Shown here piece by piece: positions 33,566 through 42,287 of a stretch of DNA of 64,000 nt. How positions within the stretch are numbered: the first letter of the stretch is position 1; every line of letters starts with the position of its first letter. The stretch is from positions 682,001 through 746,000 of the forward strand of contig NZ_CP130749.1 of the NCBI RefSeq assembly GCF_030563405.1, read 5' to 3'. The translations under genes and the position numbers were made by a program. The notes below the pieces were generated by a model. That model was not told the DNA's origin. It saw only the letters and a program-made list of their open reading frames with translations, and made no database searches. The DNA comes from Vibrio sp. SNU_ST1 (lineage in GTDB: Bacteria; Pseudomonadota; Gammaproteobacteria; Enterobacterales; Vibrionaceae).

Positions 33566-34717
33566 TTACTCGCCTGCAATCTGTAGAGGAGAGCGTTTTA
33601 AGCTAGCAATCAACATGTAGATCGTTGTAGCGAGTAGAGACGCGAACAGGTAAGTGAATAATCCCGCTTGTGAATCCATAAAACTATCCGCGACCAATGG
33701 GCCAGCGACTGAACCGATGCTGTAACACAACAACATAACCTGAGTCACTGACACCAAGTAGCTCGGGTCTAAGTTACGACAACCCAAGTTAATTGCTATT
33801 GGGTAAAGTGCAAAAGTCGCCATACCTAACACAAACAAACTCATACCAAGAACATAAAAATCATGGTTGATAGTAAGTAAGCCAATGCTTGCAACCCCTA
33901 GTAAGCAGAACAAAGCCATTAATAACACTTGTCCTATGTGATGAGACAACCATGTCACCATTGGTTGAACAGCCATACCACCCATAATCACTAACGCCAT
34001 CAAACCGCCAATATCTTGGTGTGCGATGTTGCGCTGAGCAAGCTCAACAGGCATCAGTCCGTAAATAGATCCAAGTGTTAATCCAGATACAATACAGCCA
34101 ATCAAAGCGCTGTGGCTCAGTTTGCTGATTTGCTTCAGTGACAAAGACTGCGCATCGTGAATTTGTGGTGCTGTCGCTTGTCCGTACATCAACACAATAA
34201 TTGCACCAAACAACAAGGTGAACATTGCAATGAAAGGTACGCCACCTGTAATACCAAGGTAACCGATGCCAAGTTGACCAACGGCAGAGCCGCCGTATAG
34301 CGAACACATATAAACGCCTAAACGTTTAGCGCGCTGAGATTCGTCACCGCTCATTAACCAAGACTCTACAATCACGAAGATACCTGCAACCGCTACACCA
34401 GCGACAAAGCGGGCTAATAACCATACTGCTTGATGTGGGATTAGTGGCAACACAAGGATCGTTGCGATAAAAATAGCCAGTGCGAAGACGAAAGCGTCTC
34501 TGTGACCAACACGTGCAATAGCACGTTCAATCAATAACGTACCTGCTAGAAGTCCCGCGTAGAATGCACTCGCCAACCAACTCGATAGATTTTTGTCTAA
34601 GCCATACTCAGACAGCATTAATGGTAATGAACTCATTAAGTAGCCTGAAGCGATCGCGTAAAAAGACAATGCAATAACCGGAACAGTTATGCGAGTTGAT
34701 GGTTGGATATTGTCCAA
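33566..34717 (-). CDS. MFS transporter (YcaD-like)
   Basis: The 383-residue inner-membrane protein has about 12 membrane segments, with SWLASAFYAGLLAGTLLIER and VESWLMSGDESQRAKRLGVY typical of the YcaD-like MFS group. Substrate unknown. It starts at ATG 34717, and the 200 bp upstream hold only a doubtful small ORF. Confidence 0.88.
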   Translation of the reverse strand: MDNIQPSTRITVPVIALSFYAIASGYLMSSLPLMLSEYGLDKNLSSWLASAFYAGLLAGTLLIERAIARVGHRDAFVFALAIFIATILVLPLIPHQAVWLLARFVAGVAVAGIFVIVESWLMSGDESQRAKRLGVYMCSLYGGSAVGQLGIGYLGITGGVPFIAMFTLLFGAIIVLMYGQATAPQIHDAQSLSLKQISKLSHSALIGCIVSGLTLGSIYGLMPVELAQRNIAHQDIGGLMALVIMGGMAVQPMVTWLSHHIGQVLLMALFCLLGVASIGLLTINHDFYVLGMSLFVLGMATFALYPIAINLGCRNLDPSYLVSVTQVMLLCYSIGSVAGPLVADSFMDSQAGLFTYLFASLLATTIYMLIASLKRSPLQIAGE

Positions 34718-34764
34718 TGCAGGAGCCTCTAAATAGTGAAAGAAACGATGAATTTTCCGCGACT

Positions 34765-34902
34765 ATGGGGGAGAAACTGAATTGGGTAAAACGAATAAAA
34801 ATGGTCGTGAAGATAAAAGAAATTTATCGCGACCCCGAGCTAAAATACCATTGCGATATTGATGGTTTGGCAAGGTTTTATGCGGGCGAAACCGGGGGCT
34901 AG
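34765..34902 (+). CDS. Possible small basic protein (45 residues)
   Basis: From ATG 34765 the frame codes for a basic, helix-like peptide (KLNWVKRIKMVVKIKEIYRD then a CDIDGLARFYAGE end). The frame extends upstream to 34696 inside the MFS start, but GGGGGAG at 34766-34772 could instead serve as ribosome site for a later GTG at about 34804. Composition is protein-like, but there is no family I recognise. Confidence 0.35.
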   Translation: MGEKLNWVKRIKMVVKIKEIYRDPELKYHCDIDGLARFYAGETGG

Positions 34903-35128
34903 ACACGTTAGCGATGGTAGATAAGCTTCATGATTATTTAAGCTAATATTTCAGTACTCATATAAGTGTTAATGGATATGTTAGATGTAAAAGTTTAGGA
35001 TTAGTATTGTGCCTAGTTGGGCAACTTGCTGATTACAAATGCTTGCGTAAAATGTTCATTCATAAGAGTGTTACCAATGACGGCATGGCATTGTTTAAAC
35101 GAGACTTACACCCACTGGAGATAGGTAA

Positions 35129-36778
35129 ATGAATAGTTATGATTTTATTGTTGTTGGCGGTGGCTCGGCAGGATGTGTAATGGCTGCGAGGCTGTCTGAA
35201 GATCCCAATGTCACGGTTTGCCTATTGGAAGCCGGTGGTAAAGACACAAGCCCATTCATCCATACACCCATAGGTATGGTCGCTATGATGCCAACTAAGC
35301 TAAACAACTGGGCCTTTGAGACCGTTGAACAGCCGGGTTTGAATGGGCGTAAAGGTTATCAACCAAGAGGCAAGACACTTGGTGGGTCTAGTTCTATCAA
35401 TGCCATGATGTACGCTCGTGGGCACCGCTACGATTACGATACATGGGAAAGCTTGGGTAACACAGGGTGGGATTATGAATCGTGTCTGCCTTACTTTAAG
35501 AAAGCAGAAAACAACGAAGTTCACCAAGATGAGTTTCATGGCCAAGGTGGTCCTTTGAATGTGGCCAATCTTAGGTCGCCAAGTCCAATGCTGGAACGTT
35601 ATTTAACGGCTTGTGAATCGATAGGTGTGCCTCGTAACGAGGACATCAACGGTGCCGCCCAGTTTGGGGCGATGCCGACGCAGGTAACACAGCTGAATGG
35701 CGAACGGTGCAGTGCTGCCAAGGCTTACTTAACGCCAAATCTTTCGAGATCAAATCTCACTGTCGTGACAAAGGCAACGACGCATAAGGTCTTGTTTGAA
35801 GGCAAGAATGCGGTTGGGGTCGAGTATGGTTCTAACGGCAAGCGTTATCAGATCCAATGCAATAAAGAAGTGATTCTCTCTGCTGGCGCATTTGGTTCTC
35901 CTCAACTGCTGTTATTGTCGGGTGTCGGCGCGAAAGCTGAACTAGATATGCATGGCATCGAACCGGTTCACGAGCTACCAGGTGTCGGCAAGAACCTTCA
36001 AGACCATATCGACTTAGTACATTCGTACAAATGCAGTGAAAAGCGCGAAACTTTTGGTATTTCGTTGCAAATGGCGTCTGAAATGACCAAAGCGTTGCCT
36101 TTATGGCATAAAGAACGCACTGGCAAGATGAGCAGCAACTTTGCAGAAGGGATAGGCTTTCTCTGTTCGGAAGATTATATCGCTGTGCCGGATTTAGAGT
36201 TTGTATTTGTCGTGGCGGTGGTGGATGACCATGCCCGAAAAATCCATACCAGTCATGGCTTTACCTCCCATGTCACCTTGCTGAGGCCAAAAAGCCATGG
36301 CACCGTGACGCTCAATAGTAATGATCCTTATGATCCGCCTAAGATCGATCCTGCGTTTTTCAGTCATCCTGAAGACATGGAGGTCATGATTAAAGGCTGG
36401 AAAAAGCAGTATCAGATGTTGGAGAGTGAAGCGTTTGATGATATCCGTGGCGATGCTTTTTATCCGGTCGATGCCAATGATGATAAGGCTATCGAGCAAG
36501 ACATCCGTAACCGGGCTGATACCCAATATCACCCTGTTGGAACCTGTAAAATGGGCCCAAATAGTGATTCATTAGCAGTTGTAGATAAAGATCTTAAAGT
36601 TTATGGGTTGAATAATCTAAGAGTCATTGATGCTTCTGTGATGCCGACACTGATTGGGGCAAACACCAATGCGCCAACCATTATGATTGCAGAGAAAGTC
36701 GCAGAGCAGATAAAACAGGAATACGGGTTAGGTAAGCAAGAAGCTGGCATTCAAGCGAAAGGCGAAGCTGTAGTTTAA
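35129..36778 (+). CDS. GMC-family FAD-dependent alcohol/choline-type dehydrogenase
   Basis: The 549-residue protein starts with an FAD-binding motif (FIVVGGGSAGCVMAARLSED) and has the GMC signatures near 80-105 (RGKTLGGSSSINAMMYARGH) and 250-265 (LSAGAFGSPQLLLLSGVG). The active-site histidine region is QYHPVGTCKMG near 470 and the closing asparagine is in NTNAPTIM. It is like AlkJ and BetA proteins that oxidise alcohols. No betaine genes flank it, so choline is not the safest guess. Ribosome site GGAGATAGG. Confidence 0.9.
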   Translation: MNSYDFIVVGGGSAGCVMAARLSEDPNVTVCLLEAGGKDTSPFIHTPIGMVAMMPTKLNNWAFETVEQPGLNGRKGYQPRGKTLGGSSSINAMMYARGHRYDYDTWESLGNTGWDYESCLPYFKKAENNEVHQDEFHGQGGPLNVANLRSPSPMLERYLTACESIGVPRNEDINGAAQFGAMPTQVTQLNGERCSAAKAYLTPNLSRSNLTVVTKATTHKVLFEGKNAVGVEYGSNGKRYQIQCNKEVILSAGAFGSPQLLLLSGVGAKAELDMHGIEPVHELPGVGKNLQDHIDLVHSYKCSEKRETFGISLQMASEMTKALPLWHKERTGKMSSNFAEGIGFLCSEDYIAVPDLEFVFVVAVVDDHARKIHTSHGFTSHVTLLRPKSHGTVTLNSNDPYDPPKIDPAFFSHPEDMEVMIKGWKKQYQMLESEAFDDIRGDAFYPVDANDDKAIEQDIRNRADTQYHPVGTCKMGPNSDSLAVVDKDLKVYGLNNLRVIDASVMPTLIGANTNAPTIMIAEKVAEQIKQEYGLGKQEAGIQAKGEAVV

Positions 36779-36812
36779 TTCAAGAAGTTAAGTGATAACC
36801 ATAAATCAACAG

Positions 36813-36859
36813 TAGGTTAGGGAGTCTTATTTTGGTAAGTCTCTCTAACCTATTTTTTT
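36813..36859 (+). terminator. Terminator after the GMC gene
   Basis: Arms 36813-36829 and 36836-36852 form a 17-bp stem with one wobble and one mismatch around TTTTGG, followed by TTTTTTT. Confidence 0.85.
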
Positions 36860-36909
36860 GTACGTTTCTTCAAGAACAAGCTAAATCACAAGCGATATAA
36901 AATACGGGT

Positions 36910-37344
36910 CTATTTGGTCAGAGCTTGATTAAGCCATTGATCAAATTGGCCTTTTGGTAACGCACCGTTAATCGTATCGACACGTTTGCCATCTTTAAAC
37001 ACCATCACCGTGGGAATACTTCTGATTTGGTACATCGCGGCAAGCTGTTGCTGAGCTTCAGTATCAATCTTAACGAATCGAACATCTCCAGAACGCTCTT
37101 TTGCGACGTCACAGAACACTGGCGCAAAGCCCACACATGGGTTGCACCATGTCGCCCAGAAATCGACAACCACAGGCTGTGAACTGTTCAAAATAGATTG
37201 GAAATTAAGTGACGTTCCCTCGATAGGAGCGCCATCGAGCAATGCTGTTTTGCATTTACCGCAGGTTGGGCTTTCTGAAATTCTTTCTGAAGGAACTCGG
37301 TTTACGCCATTACAAGAAGGGCAACGTGTGTTGAATGTAGACAT
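36910..37344 (-). CDS. trxC: Thioredoxin 2 with N-terminal zinc ribbon
   Basis: The 144-residue cytoplasmic protein has two CxxC pairs in the first 35 residues (CPSC, CGKC) that bind zinc in TrxC proteins, then a thioredoxin domain (about 45-140). The active site reads WCNPC, not the WCGPC of classical thioredoxins; FWATWC and IPTVMVF are otherwise normal. The change of the middle residue may shift redox potential. It is divergent from fabH2, as it is on V. cholerae chromosome 2. Confidence 0.9.
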   Translation of the reverse strand: MSTFNTRCPSCNGVNRVPSERISESPTCGKCKTALLDGAPIEGTSLNFQSILNSSQPVVVDFWATWCNPCVGFAPVFCDVAKERSGDVRFVKIDTEAQQQLAAMYQIRSIPTVMVFKDGKRVDTINGALPKGQFDQWLNQALTK

Positions 37345-37463
37345 AACTTTCTCTTTTTATTGTAACTCCGTGTCTAACGCGATTTACGAATCACGCACGG
37401 AGCGCTTATACTGTTTAGAACTAGAATACGATACTTAAATAAAAACAAACAATAAATAGGTAA

Positions 37464-38564
37464 ATGATGACAAAATTTTACGCCGAGATTACGGGCTGGG
37501 GAAAGTGTCTGCCACCAGCCGTGTTGTCCAATGATGATCTAAGCACTTTCATTGATACGTCTGACGAGTGGATTCGAACTCGAACTGGTATCGAAAACCG
37601 TCGTATCAGTCATGTAAATACCTCTGAACTTGCGACCGTTGCAGCGAAACATGCAATGGCGTGTGCAGGCCTAACGGCTGAAGATATCGATCTTGTTATC
37701 ATCGCGACGTGCAGCCCAGACTCACTTATCCCAAACACTGCATCTAAGGTTCAACAGAACCTAGGCATTAAAAGCGCAGCGGCTTTCGATCTTAACGCAG
37801 CGTGTACCGGCTTCATCTACGGTGTTGAAACGGCGACTCGATTGATTCAAGCGGGCAACTACCGCAATGTTATCGTTGTCGGTGCAGAGCGTCTTTCATT
37901 TTTCATCGACTGGACCAAGCGTGATACTGCGGTTCTATTTGGTGATGGCGCTGGTGCTGTGGTTCTATCTCGCACTAAAGAACAAGTTGGCCTACAGGAA
38001 GCTCAGATCGGTTGTGACGCCGAAGGCCGCGATATTCTAGCAGTACCAAAGTTCGGTACATCCATGGATCGCTTCGCTGCTGACAACGGTTACTGGGACT
38101 TTGATTTCGTAGGTAAAGAGATCTTCAAGCGTGCTGTTAAAGGTATGGGTGCTGCAGCGCACACAGTATTGAGCCGTACAGGGATCTCGACAGACAACAT
38201 CGATGTTGTGATTCCACACCAAGCAAATATCCGAATCATTCAAACTCTGTGTGACATGGCGGGCATTGAACGTGAGAAAGCGTTTGTGAACATTCAAAAC
38301 TACGGCAACACGTCGGCTGCGACTGTGCCAATTGCATTGTGTGAATCGTTAGAGCAAGGCTTTGTTAAACCTAACTCAAACATCCTTGTGGCGGCATTCG
38401 GTGCCGGTTTAACTTGGGGGGCTGGGCATATTAAATGGGGCAGCCGTGTTGAACCGCTAGGTCAATCGGATGCTAAACTTCCTGAAGCTGATAAATCTGC
38501 TTTGGAGCTTCTAGAAAGAGCCATTTTACACTGTAAAACGCGGCCTAACTCAGAAAGTGAGTAG
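37464..38564 (+). CDS. fabH2: Beta-ketoacyl-ACP synthase III, second copy
   Basis: The 366-residue enzyme condenses acyl-CoA with malonyl-ACP to begin fatty acid synthesis. The catalytic triad is visible: C114 in AACTGF, H252 in PHQANIRI, and N282 in NYGNTSAA. It is about 45 residues longer than E. coli FabH, with a C-terminal tail (EADKSALELLERAILHCK) as in other Vibrio FabH2 proteins. Away from the fab cluster, it may prefer longer or exogenous acyl-CoA substrates, an inference from Vibrio FabH2. Confidence 0.92.
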   Translation: MMTKFYAEITGWGKCLPPAVLSNDDLSTFIDTSDEWIRTRTGIENRRISHVNTSELATVAAKHAMACAGLTAEDIDLVIIATCSPDSLIPNTASKVQQNLGIKSAAAFDLNAACTGFIYGVETATRLIQAGNYRNVIVVGAERLSFFIDWTKRDTAVLFGDGAGAVVLSRTKEQVGLQEAQIGCDAEGRDILAVPKFGTSMDRFAADNGYWDFDFVGKEIFKRAVKGMGAAAHTVLSRTGISTDNIDVVIPHQANIRIIQTLCDMAGIEREKAFVNIQNYGNTSAATVPIALCESLEQGFVKPNSNILVAAFGAGLTWGAGHIKWGSRVEPLGQSDAKLPEADKSALELLERAILHCKTRPNSESE

Positions 38565-38642
38565 CGGAGTATGGTACGAGTTCGCCTTTTAAGTCGGATT
38601 CGCCCCATGATATAAATCGACCACCATAGTGCTCGTTTAATT

Positions 38643-38664
38643 AGGGACTGATCTCGTCCCTTTT
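38643..38664 (+). terminator. Terminator after fabH2
   Basis: AGGGAC (38643-38648) pairs with GTCCCT (38656-38661) and is followed by TTT. Confidence 0.6.
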
Positions 38665-38684
38665 GTTATTTCTTAGGAAGTGTT

Positions 38685-39917
38685 TTGAAGAAAGTTTTAG
38701 CAATTGGCTACGTTTGGCCAGAACCGAATTCATCGGCGGCTGGCAGCCATATGATGTCACTTTTACGTCTATTTAAGAGGCAAGGTTGGTCCGTTGAGTT
38801 CGCAACGCCAGCTCAAGAAACTGAGCACATGATTGATCTCTCTGAAGAGGGCATCACAAGCCAATCTATTCAGCTAAATTGCGATAGCTTTGACCAGTAC
38901 ATCGAAGAGCTGCAGCCAGATGTCGTGATGTTTGACCGCTTCATGATGGAAGAGCAGTTTGGTTGGCGTGTTGAGAAGGTATGTCCGAACGCGTTTAAGC
39001 TGTTGGATACTGAAGACTTACAGTTTCTGCGTAATGCGCGCCATGAAGCGGTTAAGAAAGAGGCTGAACTGACCAAAGCACACTTGTACAGTGACTTAGC
39101 AAAACGTGAAATTGCCGCGATTCTGCGCTGTGATCTTTCGTTGATCATTTCAAGTTTCGAGATGGAATTACTGCAATCTGAATTCAATATCGATCCAAAA
39201 CTGCTTCATCATCTGCCGTTCATGGTTGATCTTAATACGCTTCCTGAAAGCACGAAAAGCTTTGAAGAACGTAAGCATTTCATGACGATAGGTAACTTTA
39301 GACACGCACCTAACTGGGATGCTGTGCTTCAGTTGCAAAAGATTTGGCCGAAGATTCGCAAACAACTGCCTGACACTGAACTTCATATTTATGGATCGTA
39401 CCCGCCGCCGAAAGCGACGGCTTTGCATAACCCTAAAACTGGCTTCCATATCAAAGGTTGGGCTAAAGACGCTCAAGAAGTGATGGAACAGGCTCGTGTG
39501 TGTGTAGCACCTCTACGATTTGGCGCAGGCATTAAAGGTAAGCTGCTAGATGCGATGAAGCTACAGACTCCGAACGTGACCAGTGAAATCGGCAGCGAAG
39601 GCATGTTGCCGCAAGGTGAACTGCAATGGCCGGGCGCAGTGACTGATGATATCGATGAGTTTGTCGAAGCTGCGGTTACACTCTATAAAGATGAAGAGAA
39701 GTGGCTTAAGGCACAAAGCCAATGTCATTCAATCCTTGAAGCGCATTACGAGCAAAATCAACTGGGCGACACATTGATTGAGCGATTAACTGCGTTAGAG
39801 TCTGATCTTGAATCTCATCGACTGGATAACTTCTTCGGTTCAATGCTTAAGCACCACAGCATGGCAAGCACCAAGTACATGTCGCAGTGGATAGCTGAGA
39901 AGAACAAGAGCAAATAA
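38685..39917 (+). CDS. Glycosyltransferase (GT4-like)
   Basis: The 410-residue cytoplasmic protein starts at TTG 38685 behind TTAGGAAG. It has a two-domain GT-B layout with an N-terminal domain (AIGYVWPEPNSSAAGSHM) and a C-terminal GT1-type domain (about 200-345; MTIGNFRHAPNWDAV, IKGWAKDAQEVM, APLRFGAGIKGKLLDAM). It is solitary, not in a polysaccharide cluster. The sugar and acceptor are unknown. Confidence 0.85.
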   Translation: MKKVLAIGYVWPEPNSSAAGSHMMSLLRLFKRQGWSVEFATPAQETEHMIDLSEEGITSQSIQLNCDSFDQYIEELQPDVVMFDRFMMEEQFGWRVEKVCPNAFKLLDTEDLQFLRNARHEAVKKEAELTKAHLYSDLAKREIAAILRCDLSLIISSFEMELLQSEFNIDPKLLHHLPFMVDLNTLPESTKSFEERKHFMTIGNFRHAPNWDAVLQLQKIWPKIRKQLPDTELHIYGSYPPPKATALHNPKTGFHIKGWAKDAQEVMEQARVCVAPLRFGAGIKGKLLDAMKLQTPNVTSEIGSEGMLPQGELQWPGAVTDDIDEFVEAAVTLYKDEEKWLKAQSQCHSILEAHYEQNQLGDTLIERLTALESDLESHRLDNFFGSMLKHHSMASTKYMSQWIAEKNKSK

Positions 39918-39948
39918 CGGTTCTTTAGGAAAAGACAGAATAAATCTT

Positions 39949-39980
39949 AAGCCCTTAGGTTAACGCCTAGGGGCTTTTTC
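39949..39980 (+). terminator. Terminator after the glycosyltransferase
   Basis: AAGCCCTTAGG pairs with CCTAGGGGCTT (one wobble), followed by TTTT. Confidence 0.85.
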
Positions 39981-40042
39981 ATGCAGGGCGTTTGTTAATT
40001 CCAAACTTACAAATCGAAATATAACGCATTACATTAGCATTG

Positions 40043-40062
40043 ACTAATTTATATTTATTAGT
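40043..40062. promoter_or_regulatory. Inverted repeat upstream of the YeeE/DUF6691 pair
   Basis: ACTAAT-N8-ATTAGT lies 57 bp before the first transporter gene in AT-rich DNA. It looks like an operator for a small dimeric repressor, but I cannot name the regulator. Confidence 0.4.
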
Positions 40063-40118
40063 AAACTCTAATTTAAGGGTTGTTATGAGTTTATGATGTT
40101 CGTGAATAGGAGAGGCCT

Positions 40119-40580
40119 GTGCTTAGTTTGATTCCTTGGGATGCGTTTTTCGGTGGCATGTTGTTAGGTGTGTCGGCCATTGTTTTAATGTTGGGCATTG
40201 GTCGAGTTGTAGGTATTAGTGGCATTGTTAGCCGTTTATTACCAGTTGGCACCAGTAACAAAGAAAGCAAAGGTGTGGATACAGATAAAACTGACAAGCA
40301 TTGGCGTATCGCATTTGTTGTTGGAATGGTCGTAAGTGGTTGGTTGTTAATCCCTACCGGTTACCAACTCCCTCAACTGGAAGAGATGAATGTCGTGGTG
40401 GTCGTTATTGCTGGTTTGTTAGTCGGCTTTGGTACTAAAATGGCGAATGGGTGTACCAGCGGACATGGCATTGTGGGAATGGCGCGGTTGTCTAAGCGCT
40501 CGATTATCGCAACGTGTGTATTCATGGGTGTCGCAATAGCAACCGTGCTTATCAAGAACTTGATGGGATTGGGGGCGTAA
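40119..40580 (+). CDS. YeeE/YedE-family transporter, N-terminal half
   Basis: The 153-residue inner-membrane protein starts at GTG 40119 behind AGGAGAGG. It has about four membrane segments and the family motif GFGTKMANGCTSGHGIVGMA with a cysteine important in YeeE thiosulfate transport. With the next gene it makes a two-part transporter (PmpA/PmpB-like). The sulfur compound carried is likely thiosulfate or a sulfide derivative, not shown here. Confidence 0.88.
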   Translation: MLSLIPWDAFFGGMLLGVSAIVLMLGIGRVVGISGIVSRLLPVGTSNKESKGVDTDKTDKHWRIAFVVGMVVSGWLLIPTGYQLPQLEEMNVVVVVIAGLLVGFGTKMANGCTSGHGIVGMARLSKRSIIATCVFMGVAIATVLIKNLMGLGA

Positions 40581-41011
40581 TGAAAAATTCTTCATTTATT
40601 ATCATTGTCGGTTTATTGGCTGGAGTCTTGTTTGGCTCGGGTATGATCATCTCAGGTATGGTTGACCCAAATAAAGTACTTGGCTTTTTAGATATTACTG
40701 GCGATTGGGACATCAGCTTGGTATTCGTTATGGGCGGTGCGCTACTGGTGTTCGCTCCGTTTTATCACCTAGTCATTAAAAAGCGCGCTAAAGCATTCAA
40801 TGGCGAGCCGTTAGATAGCCGTAACAACCCGCTAATCGACAGAAAGCTGATTTTAGGTTCAACAGCGTTTGGATTAGGTTGGGGGCTTGCAGGTTTTTGT
40901 CCAGGACCTGTGGTGACGAGTCTCAGTGGTGGTAACCCAATTGTGTGGGTGTTCATGATAAGCATGCTGGCGGGAATGTGGTTGGCAGGTCGAACGAATA
41001 AAACTTGCTAG
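40580..41011 (+). CDS. DUF6691/YeeE-family transporter, C-terminal half
   Basis: The 143-residue inner-membrane protein starts at ATG 40580, which overlaps the TAA of the partner gene by one base. It has four membrane segments and the matching motif GLGWGLAGFCPGPVVTSLSG with the second conserved cysteine. Both halves together equal one full-length YeeE. Confidence 0.88.
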   Translation: MKNSSFIIIVGLLAGVLFGSGMIISGMVDPNKVLGFLDITGDWDISLVFVMGGALLVFAPFYHLVIKKRAKAFNGEPLDSRNNPLIDRKLILGSTAFGLGWGLAGFCPGPVVTSLSGGNPIVWVFMISMLAGMWLAGRTNKTC

Positions 41012-41058
41012 CGCTAAACTGATCGCTATATCGAATAGGCTTGATATGAGCATTTGAG

Positions 41059-41098
41059 AGGCTAACGGGCTTTAATAAGAAAGCCCGTTAGCCTTTTT
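41059..41098. terminator. Bidirectional terminator after the YeeE pair
   Basis: A perfect 15-bp stem (41059-41073 with 41080-41094) with loop AATAAG is followed by TTTT; it lies between convergent genes. Confidence 0.9.
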
Positions 41099-41108
41099 AC
41101 ATTTATAT

Positions 41109-41987
41109 CTAGTATTTGATGGTCGTTGATACTGGGCAGTGGTCGCTGAGTTTGTAATCCAACACATCTTGCGTTTCAAATACCTTTTGCTTCGCAGGTG
41201 ACGTACTTAATGAATCGCTAACGACAATGTGGTCTATTACTGAGCGGAATTGGTGCGTGCGATGGTTATTACGGTTTGAGCGAACCTTACAATCTGCACG
41301 GGTCTTTCTTGTCGCCAAACGAGCATCCGTATTTTCAGTTAAATCCTTCCACATCCAATCTCTTGAGTAGGATAGGTTATGGTTGAAGTCCCCCAGAATC
41401 GCGTAGTCCTCACCGTTACGTTCTCTTTGTTGTATCCACTTGTTGAGTTGTTGAGCTTGGTCTTTTAGGCGTGAGCAATCACGGTTCGACTTATACGCTC
41501 CACTGCAGCCTGCCTTTAAATGCACAGACAACATGTGAATTGGTTTTGAGCCTGTTTCAACGACCACATAGCTGGCAAACCTAAGCTTGCTGTTAGAATT
41601 CGATTCCAGAGGAAAGTCAGCGTAGTCGGTGAGTGTGATTCCTTTACGAATCGCGAAGCCTGTGTATTGGTTCACTTCTTTGAATTGATGGTTACTATTC
41701 TGGGGTAATGAACGGTCAGACATCAATATCTTGTATTGATCACCTGCGATGCGCTGAATGGCATTGATGTCATCGACTTCTTGGAAAGCCACCACATCCG
41801 AGTTTAAGGATTGGAAATACTGTTCGAGTTTATCAAAGTCCGCTTGATCACGTTGGTCAGAAAACTTATTCACATCCTCATTGGTTGATAACCATTCGAT
41901 ATTCCAACTGGATATGGTTAAAGGTTCGCCAAATGCTTGGCTACTGAGTAAGCAGCCTAACATTATCCAGTTTTGAAGTCGTTTCAT
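41109..41987 (-). CDS. Exported endonuclease/exonuclease/phosphatase-family protein
   Basis: The 292-residue protein has a signal peptide (about 1-20, LLSSQAFG) and a DNase I-like fold with its usual motifs in order: SSWNIEWL (metal site), FQEV, HLKAGC, LGDFNHNL, DHIVV and SDHCPV. It could be a secreted nuclease or phosphodiesterase. Two cysteine pairs (HLKAGCSGAYKSNRDC) may form a disulfide. No neighbours in operon. Confidence 0.85.
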   Translation of the reverse strand: MKRLQNWIMLGCLLSSQAFGEPLTISSWNIEWLSTNEDVNKFSDQRDQADFDKLEQYFQSLNSDVVAFQEVDDINAIQRIAGDQYKILMSDRSLPQNSNHQFKEVNQYTGFAIRKGITLTDYADFPLESNSNSKLRFASYVVVETGSKPIHMLSVHLKAGCSGAYKSNRDCSRLKDQAQQLNKWIQQRERNGEDYAILGDFNHNLSYSRDWMWKDLTENTDARLATRKTRADCKVRSNRNNHRTHQFRSVIDHIVVSDSLSTSPAKQKVFETQDVLDYKLSDHCPVSTTIKY

Positions 41988-42154
41988 ACCAAATATCCCT
42001 AATTTTGGTGTGCAATATAGTTGAGCCGTTATCCTACAACACTTACCGAAAATTCAACTCTTTTTAGCAGTTTTTTTATTGTTACATTGTTTCTTTTCGA
42101 CTTGAGAACTCACGTAATAATATTGGATTTATCTTGTTCGACGTACGTATTTTA

Positions 42155-42168
42155 TTGATCCAAATCAA
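42155..42168. promoter_or_regulatory. Perfect FNR box upstream of nrdD
   Basis: TTGATCCAAATCAA matches TTGAT-N4-ATCAA exactly, about 125 bp before the nrdD start. It predicts anaerobic activation. Confidence 0.85.
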
Positions 42169-42199
42169 TACTCAATGTTGGTGGTTCTCGTTAAATACG

Positions 42200-42246
42200 C
42201 CACAATATCTAGTGTTAGTTAAACGATAAATCGCTCTATATAGTGT
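42200..42246. promoter_or_regulatory. Paired NrdR boxes upstream of nrdD
   Basis: CCACAATATCTAGTGT (42200-42215) matches the NrdR consensus ACACWATATNTWGTGT at 15 of 16 positions, and TCGCTCTATATAGTGT (42231-42246) at 13. The boxes start 31 bp apart, about three helical turns, which is the classical NrdR arrangement. They lie about where the FNR-driven transcript would begin, as expected for repression. Confidence 0.88.
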
Positions 42247-42287
42247 GTTTGTGGATAAGTCTGTGAATAGCTCAAGAGTAAGGAGAA

